Position numbers and translations under genes: made by a program
Notes under the pieces: generated by a model
The model's input: the letters and a program-made list of their open reading frames with translations, nothing else
Database searches by the model: none
What the model was told of the DNA's origin: nothing
Part shown: positions 1 to 8,748 of the stretch, one piece after another
Numbering within the stretch: the stretch's first letter is position 1
Layout of the letters: each line of letters begins with the position of its first letter
Virus record (IMG/VR): IMGVR_UViG_3300010413_002638
Span: 1-64,000 of that record
Reading direction: 5' to 3' (one strand)
Length of the DNA stretch: 64,000 nt
DNA from: a virus

Positions 1-1629
1 GGAATCACCGACACCGGTCGTGAACAATTCCAGTGAAACAACATAATCATCGATCCAGGTGCCGGGGCTCGGTGCTACCAGCCAACCAACAATGCTGGCA
101 AAGTAAGCCGTATCACTGGCACAATCGTCGCTCGCCGGATCTGTCTCGCAGCTCAGTGGCGTGGAGGCGCTCACTTCACCGGAGGTCGGCAAGGTAGTCC
201 GATTGTCGCTGAAACCTCGGTATGCCCGTTTGTAGGGATAGGGGATGTTCAGCTCTTCGACGAACCGCAGCGTCTTCAAGTTCGAGAAGCTCGCCATGAT
301 AAAGAGCGTATCGAAGCGATGCTCAGAAGTCGTTGTGATAACAACGTGCGTTGTCCCACCAGGCACGGTAAGTTCAAACGAATCGAACAAGACTTCCCCA
401 GCCACGATGCCAGCACTATCAATGCTGTTTGCGACGGAGGCAACTGTTTGGCCGAGACCGACCGGGATATTGAATTCCACAGTCGTGGTGTCGTTCTCAC
501 CGATCAATTGCATCTTGACGCGATTGTTCTGCGTCGTGATGTTGAACGGACCGGGGTCCAGACCCAGCAAGTAAGACCGAGGAATGTCCCAAGCGTATTG
601 CTGGGTTCCGCATTCCAGAGCCCATGCTTCCGTAGTCATCAACTGCACACGCTCGCCAGCCGTCGTGGAGCGGATCTGTGGGATTACAGTGCCGTCGGCT
701 TGTGTGTACTCAACGAACAAGTAATCTTCGCCAGTCAACAAGGCGTTGGCCGCATCCACAAAGTCGGAGGCCGTCGTATAGGTGGCTTCCAACATCGTGT
801 AGACGTTGGCGGTGCCGCCTTCTACCGCAATCGAAAAATCGCGGTTGTCGGGGACTACCGAGAAAGTGAAGGTGTCGTTCTCATCGAGAACGCCACTTGC
901 CACTTCGACCCGAACGCTCAGACCGTCACCGATGCTGACGTATTCGGAAACACCGTCGTCGTTGTCGTCGATTAGATAACCTTCAGCGACGATTTCACCG
1001 TCGCTGTTGCGGACGATTTGGAAACCTGCACCATCGACGGAGGCAGCTGCGGAAACATCCGGTGCGGACGTGATGATCATCACGTAGGAGTCATCAATAG
1101 AACCAGTGTAGGTACCGGTGACCGTCATGCTGGCGGAAGTAGCGCCGAACGTGTTGGAGACTTCCACGTCGTTGTAATCTGGCGAGCTTACGGAGGCGTC
1201 GTGGAATACCAGTGGTCCAGCGTTGTCACCAACTCCATCACCAACTTCTCGCAGGTTGATGCGGCCATAATCGATACCGGTGAACACCGGGATGCGGCCC
1301 CATCCACTTGCTTTGGCCCCAGAAGTATCGATGCAGATGGCGGCGAGTACGTCGGCTTGGCCTTCTTCGCATTCGATGCCAACCCGCATGACGTAGCATT
1401 CGTTGCCTTCTTCGAGGTATGCCAGGACGGCATACATCAGATAACTTTCTGGGAACGGTTCACCGAACGTATCGATGGCCGTTTGAGAGTTGGCGATTAG
1501 CACTGCTTCGTTCATGGGACCTTTATTGGCCGTACCAATAAAGGCCGGTCGAAGCGGTCCAATGGAATTTGGCAGAACGCTAAGATCAATCTCTCGCGGG
1601 AAGACACCCGGACTGAGGTATACTGCCAT
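1..1629 (-). CDS. Contractile tail sheath protein, 3' end outside window
   Basis: The first 543 codons are present and the frame is open to base 1, so the C-terminal part is missing. The N-terminus (MAVYLSPGVFPREIDLS, then a Gly/Thr/Asn-Lys-Gly-Pro motif near residue 35 and a YVMRVG strand near residue 80) is the typical start of myovirus tail sheath proteins (T4 gp18 family). These polymerise around the tail tube and contract to drive it through the host envelope. Residues of about 140-290 look like an inserted surface domain rich in Asp, Ser and Val. The start is ATG with GGAG about nine bases upstream. It is the last gene of the head-to-tail connector run in this window, as in T4, where gp18 follows gp13-gp15. 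High confidence in family, none on total length. Confidence 0.93.
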   Translation of the reverse strand, partial: MAVYLSPGVFPREIDLSVLPNSIGPLRPAFIGTANKGPMNEAVLIANSQTAIDTFGEPFPESYLMYAVLAYLEEGNECYVMRVGIECEEGQADVLAAICIDTSGAKASGWGRIPVFTGIDYGRINLREVGDGVGDNAGPLVFHDASVSSPDYNDVEVSNTFGATSASMTVTGTYTGSIDDSYVMIITSAPDVSAAASVDGAGFQIVRNSDGEIVAEGYLIDDNDDGVSEYVSIGDGLSVRVEVASGVLDENDTFTFSVVPDNRDFSIAVEGGTANVYTMLEATYTTASDFVDAANALLTGEDYLFVEYTQADGTVIPQIRSTTAGERVQLMTTEAWALECGTQQYAWDIPRSYLLGLDPGPFNITTQNNRVKMQLIGENDTTTVEFNIPVGLGQTVASVANSIDSAGIVAGEVLFDSFELTVPGGTTHVVITTTSEHRFDTLFIMASFSNLKTLRFVEELNIPYPYKRAYRGFSDNRTTLPTSGEVSASTPLSCETDPASDDCASDTAYFASIVGWLVAPSPGTWIDDYVVSLELFTTGVGDS

Positions 1630-1668
1630 TGGTGATTACTCCAAATTCGCCAAATTACAGGTTTCAAA

Positions 1669-1677
1669 TTATCTTTG
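1669..1677 (-). promoter_or_regulatory. Candidate late promoter element upstream of sheath gene
   Basis: CAAAGATAA on the minus strand, about 40 bases before the sheath start codon in a 57-base intergenic gap. The same CAAAKATAW core occurs before four other minus-strand genes (20910, 22181, 22712, 29024). One of those copies runs into TATAAATA, the T4 late promoter box. Its role is inferred from position and recurrence only. Confidence 0.4.
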
Positions 1678-1686
1678 ACGAAACAA

Positions 1687-1941
1687 TCAAGGAGTTATTG
1701 CTGCTTCTTGATCTTCGACAGTTTGGCTGTCGTACAAGATCTTTATCATCCCGCGACGCTTGAGATTTTCGATCTGGTCGCTCCGAAGATGATCGTATGG
1801 CAGCGAAACGTCCTTTCCTGGGTCAAGTCTGACTTGTGATTCTCCAGTATAAAATTCGCTTCCAGGTGCACGTACCTGCAAGGGAATCATTTGTTTGCTA
1901 CTGTTGTACAATCGTACGATCCGCGTCTTACTCTTAGCCAT
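1687..1941 (-). CDS. Small phage protein, N/S-Q-IPL beta-domain family
   Basis: 84 residues. ATG at 1941 is chosen because GGAGG sits five bases upstream, overlapping the stop of the previous gene; a GTG in frame four codons earlier is less likely. The sequence has a strand ending in QMIPLQVRAPG, a second PGKDVSLP strand, then a helix (DQIENLKRRGMIKIL). It resembles the 74-residue protein at 32281 and the N-terminal 50 residues of the glycosyltransferase at 34953 (same order of strand, PG turn, helix, RG-x-I-strand). It lies between the gp15-like gene and the sheath gene, so it may be a minor virion part. Function unknown. Confidence 0.75.
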   Translation of the reverse strand: MAKSKTRIVRLYNSSKQMIPLQVRAPGSEFYTGESQVRLDPGKDVSLPYDHLRSDQIENLKRRGMIKILYDSQTVEDQEAAITP

Positions 1942-1952
1942 GTTGGCCTCCA

Positions 1953-2819
1953 CTAGATATCAGATACACTTTGGATAGGTTCAAACCAAGACGGAGTAGT
2001 ACCCGTGGACGTAGAAGCCACAAGAATCTCTCCTAGCTTCTCCTGTAGCGTCGTCACACGCCCCAGGACCGTCTTCACGATCTTCTCCGGCAACGGCAAC
2101 CAAGCTTCCGCCGTCATATTCACTTCATAGCGAACATTGGCGTGCTGATCAAACCCGGTCTCCTTATCGCTGGCATCCGTCGATCCGCCAAAACGGATCT
2201 GAACGCCTCCTTCGATTTTTCCATCGAACATCCGGAATTCAGCCAAAGGATTGAACCTGGTCAAGGTTTGATATAGTATATACTCCGCATCTCGCTTGCG
2301 TTCAGCCCAAATAATAAGGTTGTAATCGACGAGCCACGGAGTAGGGCGATAGACCTTCGCAGCCTGGTCATACCGCGTGCTCAAATAACGGGCCGTCATA
2401 GCATGATAGGCAGGGCTAAACTTCTCGGGATTAAATTGATGTGTATCCCGGCTGATAGCAGCCACCGGCAAACGAGCACGCCCCTCTTTTAGATCGTCTG
2501 CCCAAATCAACAAACTCTTATCACCGCCCGCTATCTTGACCCGCATGAAGCGGTAATTGTCCTTGGTCGGAACACGCATCCCAGACCAATACTGTTTCAT
2601 AGAATAGTCAAGCGAACGAAAACCGGGAATTAAGAATTCTTCCAGATGATATGGATAAGCAAGCAGATCACTTCCATCAAAAGGATTCCGCCCGCCTTCC
2701 ACATGGCTTAATTGACTGACACCGGGGATCTGATTCAAGCCATGCGGTATCTGTGTCGGAGGCGTATCATGCTTCTGCGGATTTATCGTAAAATCAGCAT
2801 CGAAATTATAAAGTGGCAT
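1953..2819 (-). CDS. gp15-like tail completion / sheath terminator protein
   Basis: 288 residues, good GAGG Shine-Dalgarno, starting eight bases after the preceding gene's stop. The middle part shows the order typical of T4 gp15-type tail sheath stabilisers: RLPVAAISR near residue 115, a TPWLVDYNLIIWAERK strand near 165, a helix (DAEYILYQTLTRFNPLAEF), then paired strands ending NVRYEVNMTAEAWLP. In T4 this protein caps the tail tube and sheath and binds the neck. The gene lies between the gp14-like gene and the sheath gene, as expected from T4 order. The family call is by pattern recognition; a profile search would settle it. Confidence 0.6.
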   Translation of the reverse strand: MPLYNFDADFTINPQKHDTPPTQIPHGLNQIPGVSQLSHVEGGRNPFDGSDLLAYPYHLEEFLIPGFRSLDYSMKQYWSGMRVPTKDNYRFMRVKIAGGDKSLLIWADDLKEGRARLPVAAISRDTHQFNPEKFSPAYHAMTARYLSTRYDQAAKVYRPTPWLVDYNLIIWAERKRDAEYILYQTLTRFNPLAEFRMFDGKIEGGVQIRFGGSTDASDKETGFDQHANVRYEVNMTAEAWLPLPEKIVKTVLGRVTTLQEKLGEILVASTSTGTTPSWFEPIQSVSDI

Positions 2820-2826
2820 GTAGCAC

Positions 2827-3123
2827 CTACCTCAAAAGCGACATCAACATGGAAGGATTCTTGAGACCATCCATAGCCTGGCGAACCTTTTCGTCAATAT
2901 TTCCGTCCTCATCAATCATCTGACCAGTCAATTGTGCCGAAACTTGGGTGCCACTGACCGCCTTGCCACCAAAATGCAATTCCAAGCCGGGCACCTGTTG
3001 TTCAAGCTTCGCTTTGACAGCTAGGGCAATGGCATTGAAGAACCGATGATCAGACGTATTTCTGTTCATTCGCACGATCTTAAATTGATCGGCAAGATTA
3101 GAGGCTTTCACGGTATTGGCCAT
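2827..3123 (-). CDS. Small virion-region protein of unknown function
   Basis: 98 residues, alpha-helical N-terminal half (HRFFNAIALAVKAKLEQQV) followed by short strands and a flexible C-terminus ending in Met/Leu. The start at 3123 (MANTVKASN) overlaps the end of the gp14-like gene by 26 bases; an 18-codon upstream extension lies entirely inside that gene and is rejected. It sits between gp14-like and gp15-like genes in the connector run, so it may be another neck or tail-completion part. I do not recognise the family. Confidence 0.65.
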   Translation of the reverse strand: MANTVKASNLADQFKIVRMNRNTSDHRFFNAIALAVKAKLEQQVPGLELHFGGKAVSGTQVSAQLTGQMIDEDGNIDEKVRQAMDGLKNPSMLMSLLR

Positions 3124-3724
3124 CCGTTCTAATTGGTTCTTCTTCTGGCATGTCCTCTTCCGGTCTGACAGCCACATCGGCGGTAAGGGTCTCGACTTGA
3201 CACGTCAAATAGAGCCAAGTATAACGAAAATTACCACTAGGAGTGGCGTTCAAGATCCGATAATTTTTGGGGCTGACCGCTGCCGCGTTGTAAGGCAACT
3301 GAATAACATCGCCTGTACGCAACATCCTATCGCCCAGCCTCTGATGAATGCCATAATGGCTAAAAATAACTTCTGTTTTGTTGGCAGTATCAGCACCCCA
3401 CTTGGTCAACTCTACTTCAATCGGTTCCGGCTTGAAGAAAGCCTTGACATAAATCGGATTCCAATAAGTCGGGTCCGGATCTTCATCCCATACAGCATCA
3501 AAATCGGCATTGTCGGTCCGCACGAAGACTTTCACTTCCGCTCCGGAGACATTTATCATCTCCTCTGCCAAACTCCTAGCAAGGGCAATGTCTTTATTTT
3601 CAACATCATGAATAGCGAGAGGTGTATGGCGCTGTTCCGCCTCGGAGCGATAACTTTCGAGGATCGTATCAAATAAACTAGCGCTGACTTGACCAGTGTC
3701 TACACCGAATCTATATTGGGTCAT
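3098..3724 (-). CDS. gp14-like neck protein
   Basis: 208 residues. The start is the ATG at 3724, placed six bases after GGGAGA; an earlier in-frame ATG is too close to that site. The central stretch (VKVFVRTDNADFDAVWDEDP, then YVKAFFKPEP, WGADTANKTEVIFSHYGI, RTGDVIQLPY) follows the pattern of T4 gp14-type neck proteins: a VF-x-R start, a Glu-Asp-Pro turn, a hydrophobic strand, a helix with FSxYGI, then GDxIxLPY. In T4, gp14 joins gp13 to close the filled head and accept the tail. It is flanked by gp15-like and gp13-like genes. The C-terminus is acidic (EEDMPEEEP). Confidence 0.55.
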   Translation of the reverse strand: MTQYRFGVDTGQVSASLFDTILESYRSEAEQRHTPLAIHDVENKDIALARSLAEEMINVSGAEVKVFVRTDNADFDAVWDEDPDPTYWNPIYVKAFFKPEPIEVELTKWGADTANKTEVIFSHYGIHQRLGDRMLRTGDVIQLPYNAAAVSPKNYRILNATPSGNFRYTWLYLTCQVETLTADVAVRPEEDMPEEEPIRTDGQYRESL

Positions 3725-3775
3725 TATCATTCTCCCACGTATTTTTGGTACCAAGTTTTGTCCGGAGATCAAAAT

Positions 3776-4033
3776 ATGCCAGAGGAATCAATCCCAATGG
3801 ACAAAGTACTCGAAGTCCTAGAATCGAAACTAGGCGTCAGCACCAAATGCAAGAATAGGTTGGCAACCTTCTTGTATTTGTTGATGCGTGATCACACGCC
3901 GACAGGAGTTATACCAAATATCGTCCAAGAAATAGATAAGATCACTAGCTATGAATTTATCACCTTCAGCAACGAGCATTTATTCGCTTTAGCTAAAGAC
4001 TACGCCGATAGAGTTCTAACACCCGAAGATTAA
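3776..4033 (+). CDS. Small plus-strand phage protein of unknown function
   Basis: 85 residues, helical and charged (MPEESIPMDKVLEVLESK to DYADRVLTPED). The ATG at 3776 has GGAGA about eight bases upstream. It is the only plus-strand gene in this part of the connector operon. It starts 51 bases from the divergent gp14-like gene and ends on TTAA at 4030-4033, a palindrome that gives both its own TAA and the TAA of the converging gene. A DNA- or protein-binding role is possible but not shown. Confidence 0.7.
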   Translation: MPEESIPMDKVLEVLESKLGVSTKCKNRLATFLYLLMRDHTPTGVIPNIVQEIDKITSYEFITFSNEHLFALAKDYADRVLTPED

Positions 4034-4602
4034 GTGCCACTCTGACCCCACGGCGGAATAGGCGGAAGAACACCACCACCAACAGGAAAAGTACCCTCTT
4101 CTTGATAAGGGTCATCTGGCGGCGGTTCTATGAAGTCCGGAGATGGACAATATCCCATCCCGCTAATATTGCAAGCATCATACGTTTCTTCTACAGGTGC
4201 TTCTTCAGAGGCAAGCTCCCGCAAGATTCGATAATAATCTGGGTATTCCGTACAAGGACAATCAGGATCGATGGGTGGCAATACCAGCCACCTTTGTCGC
4301 ATACCGCCCCTACCGAAGTTATTCCCATATTTCAAATAAGAACCAGGAATTGCTTCCAGCACGTCGGAAACGTTGACGAGCACATTCTTACAACCAGAAG
4401 CCGCCAGCCAACTGGAAAGCTTCACGGAACTGAGCGCCGAAGTCGGTTCGCAGCCCGGCACCATAATCTTATTAGACGGAAGTACTTCCAATTGCCAATG
4501 AATGTCAATATTCAACGGCAACGGTTTGGGTTCGTCCGAGATACGCTCTAATGTTTCTGGTTTGACAGGAAACACAGGTGATGTTGGAATATATTTGGCC
4601 AT
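4030..4602 (-). CDS. Virion-region protein with Pro-rich tail, unknown function
   Basis: 190 residues. The start is the ATG at 4602 next to the end of the gp13-like gene. The N-terminal half has several strands and two Cys residues (PGCEPTSALSS, AASGCKNVLVNV). The middle has DPDCPCTEYPDYYRIL, and the C-terminus is rich in Pro, Gly and acidic residues (FIEPPPDDPYQEE, LPPIPPWGQSGT). It lies between gp13-like and gp14-like genes, so a head-tail connector accessory role is likely. No family recognised. Confidence 0.65.
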   Translation of the reverse strand: MAKYIPTSPVFPVKPETLERISDEPKPLPLNIDIHWQLEVLPSNKIMVPGCEPTSALSSVKLSSWLAASGCKNVLVNVSDVLEAIPGSYLKYGNNFGRGGMRQRWLVLPPIDPDCPCTEYPDYYRILRELASEEAPVEETYDACNISGMGYCPSPDFIEPPPDDPYQEEGTFPVGGGVLPPIPPWGQSGT

Positions 4603-4603
4603 T

Positions 4604-5386
4604 TTACCACAACCAGACACCCATAGGCTCACCTAGTTTAATGGCTTTCTCAATGATCTCCTCCTTCATTTGCATCCCTTCTTGGACGAGATCCGAGCCA
4701 TCATAATTAATAGAACCGCCATCAGGAGTAGGCATACCCGTCACTTTACGACGAGCCATCCCGAGAGCACATTTGGCCTCGGCCTCCATCATCTCGTAAC
4801 ACACGGCTCTTGCTTGTGGGCTACGAAAATGATTGACGACAGGAATGTAAAGGACAACAACCGGAAAAGCACCTTTCGGCGTTGGATAAAGGCGAATCAG
4901 TTGATCCTTGGCATCCAAGGCATCATCAGTTACATTCCCCTCGACTTCACCTATGACCTCCCAATGCCCTTCCGTTCCCAGTACTTTCTGAGAGAACTTG
5001 CGGTAGGCTTGCAACAAATGGTAGTCCGTGAGAATATTCTGGATACCAGAAATGTTCCCAATATTGAACAAAAAGGACTCGGCACCAAAGACATCATCTA
5101 TTCTGGTCGTCACCGGGTCCCAGTTAACAGATTGAACCCAATATGCGTCTTTTGGTAGAGGATACGTACATTGAAGTGGGGTGGTCCAAAAAGTAGCTAA
5201 TTTCTGCTCTCGCGGAAAATAGCCGGAGATGAAGTCACCAGATACGCGAAAGATTGTTTCCCATTGGTCTTCCGTGATCTCTACTTCCGTTACCGGGTAG
5301 CCCAGCTTAGAGAGGACATACTTCTTCATCGGTTCGCTGCGAACCTTCAGAACCGAAGGCAACTCAGCTGGAGCCAGAATCGCCAT
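4604..5386 (-). CDS. gp13-like neck / head completion protein
   Basis: 260 residues with a good GAGGG ribosome site. The early motif LGYPVTEVEITEDQWETIF near residue 28, with a helix and GYFPREQK following, is typical of T4 gp13-type neck proteins, which carry LG-x-P-v-x-V-E-L-x-x-D-Q near the N-terminus. The central FGAESFLFNIGNIS and the long helical C-terminus (YEMMEAEAKCALGMARRKV, then GGSINYDGSDL) also agree. gp13 works with gp14 to seal the packaged head and bind the tail. It is first in the order gp13-gp14-gp15-gp18, which supports all four calls. Confidence 0.6.
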   Translation of the reverse strand: MAILAPAELPSVLKVRSEPMKKYVLSKLGYPVTEVEITEDQWETIFRVSGDFISGYFPREQKLATFWTTPLQCTYPLPKDAYWVQSVNWDPVTTRIDDVFGAESFLFNIGNISGIQNILTDYHLLQAYRKFSQKVLGTEGHWEVIGEVEGNVTDDALDAKDQLIRLYPTPKGAFPVVVLYIPVVNHFRSPQARAVCYEMMEAEAKCALGMARRKVTGMPTPDGGSINYDGSDLVQEGMQMKEEIIEKAIKLGEPMGVWLW

Positions 5387-5552
5387 GTGTTGTCCCTCGC
5401 TTGATTCTACTCAAAAGTCCAGATTTCGTTGACACCTCCACTGGCTTAGCCTTGCGAAGAATGTCTAGGACTTGCTGCGGAGTCATTTCTTTGCCGTGTT
5501 TCTCAGCAATATAGGTCCGCACCCACAGCAAGTCTTCTTTGGCTATCTTCAC
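5364..5552 (-). CDS. Small basic helical protein, unknown
   Basis: 62 residues, start GTG inside a GTGA junction with the stop of the preceding gene, and 23 bases of overlap with the gp13-like gene. Translational coupling on both sides suggests a real member of the operon. The N-terminus is a charged helix pair (KEDLLWVRTYIAEKHGKEMT, TPQQVLDILRKAKP) resembling a small winged-helix or SAP-like fold; the tail is Ser/Thr/Lys-rich. Function unknown. Confidence 0.6.
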   Translation of the reverse strand: MKIAKEDLLWVRTYIAEKHGKEMTPQQVLDILRKAKPVEVSTKSGLLSRIKRGTTHGDSGSS

Positions 5553-6088
5553 GGAAAATGATAACCCCGATCACCGAAGATAATGCCCGAATATTCAATC
5601 CGAAAAATGCTGTATGTGATACCAGCTGGAAAAGAGGCCGTAAGAACGCTTTCCAGCGTCGCTTTTAATGTGGCCACTTCTGTGCCAATTGTGGCTACCG
5701 GATTAATTTCGGCAGCGTGAGCACCAGGCCCAGTGACTACTTCACCAGCATGAATCAGAGTACGCTCAGGGTGTGGCTGAATGTTCTGGGCCGATGACTG
5801 ATGAAAACCGGTGATTTCCAACTGTGCAGGTGATTGGCCAATTTGCGGTTTGGCGGCAGTTCCTGCCGTCATACCACCCATACCGCCAAAGCGATAGCCA
5901 GCGGCAGAAGTGTGCTGACCGCCACCGGGCGTGGCGATCTGGATGGTGGATTCGTCCACTAATCCATCGTACGCCATAGTAGCGAGCTTTTGCATATCCC
6001 GCCAGTATTCGAACCGCTTGCTTTTGATTTCACCGGACCCGTGGTCGGGCACTATGCGGATATGTGCGGTGAATGGTACCCACTTCAT
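5549..6088 (-). CDS. Virion-region protein, unknown
   Basis: 179 residues. ATG at 6088 is preceded by GGGAG at good spacing; a start seven codons earlier is rejected. The N-terminus has a strand (WVPFTAHIRIVPDH) and helix (SKRFEYWRDMQKLATMAYDG). The middle is Gly/Ala/Met-rich and probably flexible (YRFGGMGGMTAG). The C-terminus has another strand pair (YSIFRIEYSGIIFGDRGYHF). It is coupled to the 62-residue gene by GTGA. Its position before the neck genes suggests a structural or assembly role. No family recognised. Confidence 0.65.
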   Translation of the reverse strand: MKWVPFTAHIRIVPDHGSGEIKSKRFEYWRDMQKLATMAYDGLVDESTIQIATPGGGQHTSAAGYRFGGMGGMTAGTAAKPQIGQSPAQLEITGFHQSSAQNIQPHPERTLIHAGEVVTGPGAHAAEINPVATIGTEVATLKATLESVLTASFPAGITYSIFRIEYSGIIFGDRGYHFP

Positions 6089-6099
6089 GGTTACTCTCC

Positions 6100-6585
6100 C
6101 TACGGGCATCTTCTAGGCAGCGCGAACTCTTTGACGTTTTGCTTGCACGGCCCTAAAATCGTTTTTGTCGGTCTTACTTCCACGTTGGCTAGATATTCGC
6201 GGATGGCTACAATCAGATCGGTAGTATCAATGTTGAATGAATAATCCGGTTCTGCTACCACTTCAAATTCATAAGAGATGGCACCAACATCGCCTTCCAC
6301 CGATGCCTCGATGTATAATGTATAATTGGTGTTCTCATCGAATCCGTTGGTATCATTGCAGATCACTTCACCAGCATAAAAGCCAACGGTATTAATTTCA
6401 TCTACCCGTGTCATGGAACCGGGTAAGTTGTCTGGCGGATAAACCTGCGTCCCATTCAGGTCATAAATACGATATGTTGGTTCCGCATCAGCATTTTCGA
6501 CGCTTCCACTAGAGGAATTATGCGTCGTTATACTGAATACCAACCGTTTGTTTATGGTGATCTGGTCGGGGCATCCCATCAGCAT
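6100..6585 (-). CDS. Beta-rich Ig-like virion protein, unknown
   Basis: 161 residues with a GAGG site just before the start. Alternating strands (INKRLVFSITTHNSS, PTYRIYDLNGTQVYPPDN, GFYAGEVICNDT, NYTLYIEASVEGDVG, ISYEFEVV) look like an immunoglobulin-like or jelly-roll fold of the kind common in tail and head decoration proteins. The last 45 residues form a different, helical-to-basic tail (LIVAIREYLANVEVRPTK). It lies between the connector operon and the glycosyltransferases. The fold is inferred from pattern only. Confidence 0.55.
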   Translation of the reverse strand: MLMGCPDQITINKRLVFSITTHNSSSGSVENADAEPTYRIYDLNGTQVYPPDNLPGSMTRVDEINTVGFYAGEVICNDTNGFDENTNYTLYIEASVEGDVGAISYEFEVVAEPDYSFNIDTTDLIVAIREYLANVEVRPTKTILGPCKQNVKEFALPRRCP

Positions 6586-6594
6586 TATCCTCTA

Positions 6595-8748
6595 TTAAGA
6601 TATTTGCTGGTGAGGATTCGCCAATGCAGCAAGAAGTTCAGGGAATTTACCCTTGGTCACACCCCAACCAGGCACTTCATCAGATAGAGTCCAGCCCTGA
6701 CAAGACCGCTTACTGCGGAACTGATCCTGACTCCAACGACTCTGGGTTAAATTATTTTTATGTCTAATATCAATATTCGGCACTGAGGACATCCATCTTT
6801 CAGCAGTATACTTATCAACACCACGCGGGTATTGATGGCAACCAGGCTCAAACCCCATGGCCCTCGTAAACCCATCCTTAGCAACTCTTCGCACTCTAGT
6901 CTTGTAGTGCTCCAACAACAAATTACGATAAGCACAACAACCAGAAGTCTGCTTCGTGTAATAGAAAACAGCCTTACCCTCGTATGCGTCCACCTTCCAG
7001 GTGTTCTCGTTGTAGTAGAAGATATTGTCCTGCGGTGGTACGAATTCAAAATGCGAAGGATGATAGAGAATATCATGTTCCGTCAGAAAGACGATATCAG
7101 CCGTGCTTTCCTCCAAACCCCTCAAGATCTGCTGAAACATCGTCAAATGACCGCGTTCTCCGTTGAATAAAAAGTTCTTGCCAAAAAACATCGGCTTCAA
7201 TGAGACACTAATAATTTCCATGCCCGAAGCGGCTGTAGAGAGTTGGCGCTGCACAGCCACCATTATCAGATCATCAATGTTATTGTCAGTGTAGTAAACA
7301 CAACCTTTAACTGTCCCAAGTTGCTTGATAGGAGTGGCGGTTGGTACTTTTTCCATCTCGCCCGTTTCTGGGTTCGGCATAGCCTCAATACGGGAATCTG
7401 GCAGCACCGCCGCTTCATCCTCAGATACTTCGATAACCTCATCAAGATCCAACATAGGAGCAGCAATAATTACCGTCTGCGACTGAATAGCGTCTAAATC
7501 ACAAGGCGGTAAAATCTGCTCCTCTTGCTCAACTTGCGCCACTTCCTTAGGTTGTGGAGGTTGTATGACTTGTGCTGGCTGCTCAGGCTCTTCTTCCTCT
7601 TCATCCAAGTTAGGTGGCGGCTCATCCATAGCCAATTCTTCTGGTGGAATTACTTCATATTCTTCTGCGTTGGTCAGATCCGGTTCTTCCTCAACAAAAG
7701 GATTTGGTTGTTCTTCAACAACAGCTTCGTCGATTGCGACCGATTCGAAGAATGAAGATGAAGCTTCGTCTTTGATTTCTGGTACAACAGCATGTTCTGT
7801 CGAGCCTGATTTGCCGAAAGTGCTGGTTCGCTCCAGGTTGGCTATTTGTTCCTCTTCCCAGCCAGGAATTGGTGCGAACTTTCGCAGCATCCAATGTAAT
7901 GGATATTTCTGAAGATGCCAAGAATCATTGAACCAGAGTTCGCGAGAACGATTTCTGGCGGCTTGGATACCTGGATTAGGATAAGGAAAACCAAATCCCG
8001 GTTGGGTGCGGAAGAGGTGCGAAAACCAAGTTGTCTTATTGACGAGCAATTGCCCACCAGACAGCCAGGTCTTACAGGCCAGTTCCGTTCCCATTTGACC
8101 CCAGGAGCCGTGGGCTTCATCCATACCTTCTATTTCCCAGTACCGTTCCCTATGCAGCATCCAGCAAGCACCGAGTAGGCTCATGGTCGGAGCGAAATCA
8201 CCTTTTGATTCTTCTCGTTTTTCGAATTCCTTCCAGTATTGGAAGTGCAATTCGCTGTCGAATCGCATGAAGTCACTGCGGCAATTGCGGCGTGGTTTCC
8301 AGACTATAAATCGCTCGAATTCTGCGGCTTTTAAGCATTTTTCGCATTTGACTGGCTTGGGACCTTGATACACGCGATTCTTGCATGACTGACACTCCCA
8401 ATCGAAAGCATGCAGGTTATACATGCGTGGTATTACAGTCCAATCATATTCGAACGTTTTCATGAGTTTGACGTCAAAGCCTTCGTCAAATGCACAATGT
8501 GCATCGCATTTCATGATGAATTTGGCTGTTGACATTTTAGCAGCTTCGTTGGTCGCCGCCCGCTGCCCGATAGATTGGCTATGGTAGATGATGGAGACAC
8601 GGGGGTGATCACGAATTGGCGGCTCTGGCCAATTCCCATCACATACTATGATGATTTCCGTTTCGCCCTGCATATTATCGAGTATATCTTGGACGGTCTG
8701 AGCAAGGAACATCTCGTTGCGAGCGGGGATCAATATAGAAAGATCCAT
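6595..8748 (-). CDS. Two-domain glycosyltransferase fusion
   Basis: 717 residues in two enzyme-like domains. Residues 1-310 are a GT-A/GT2-type domain (SILIPARNEMFLAQTVQDIL, IIIVCDGNWPEPP, then MKCDAHCAFDEGFD as the metal-binding stretch) with an inserted zinc ribbon (CQSCKNRVY and CEKC). Residues 310-480 are an acidic Pro/Glu/Gln linker. Residues 480-717 form a second domain with FLTEHDILYHPSHFEF as its acidic motif. Each domain has a separate homologue in this window: the first at 12383-13315 and the second at 11725-12390. The enzymes probably transfer sugars from nucleotide donors to a phage or host surface acceptor; donor and acceptor are unknown. Confidence 0.8.
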   Translation of the reverse strand: MDLSILIPARNEMFLAQTVQDILDNMQGETEIIIVCDGNWPEPPIRDHPRVSIIYHSQSIGQRAATNEAAKMSTAKFIMKCDAHCAFDEGFDVKLMKTFEYDWTVIPRMYNLHAFDWECQSCKNRVYQGPKPVKCEKCLKAAEFERFIVWKPRRNCRSDFMRFDSELHFQYWKEFEKREESKGDFAPTMSLLGACWMLHRERYWEIEGMDEAHGSWGQMGTELACKTWLSGGQLLVNKTTWFSHLFRTQPGFGFPYPNPGIQAARNRSRELWFNDSWHLQKYPLHWMLRKFAPIPGWEEEQIANLERTSTFGKSGSTEHAVVPEIKDEASSSFFESVAIDEAVVEEQPNPFVEEEPDLTNAEEYEVIPPEELAMDEPPPNLDEEEEEPEQPAQVIQPPQPKEVAQVEQEEQILPPCDLDAIQSQTVIIAAPMLDLDEVIEVSEDEAAVLPDSRIEAMPNPETGEMEKVPTATPIKQLGTVKGCVYYTDNNIDDLIMVAVQRQLSTAASGMEIISVSLKPMFFGKNFLFNGERGHLTMFQQILRGLEESTADIVFLTEHDILYHPSHFEFVPPQDNIFYYNENTWKVDAYEGKAVFYYTKQTSGCCAYRNLLLEHYKTRVRRVAKDGFTRAMGFEPGCHQYPRGVDKYTAERWMSSVPNIDIRHKNNLTQSRWSQDQFRSKRSCQGWTLSDEVPGWGVTKGKFPELLAALANPHQQIS

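Noticed and set aside
245-1500. Plus-strand frames of 60-218 codons in the first 1.6 kb
   Set aside because: They lie antisense to the tail sheath frame, which is open from 1629 to base 1 with strong family motifs.
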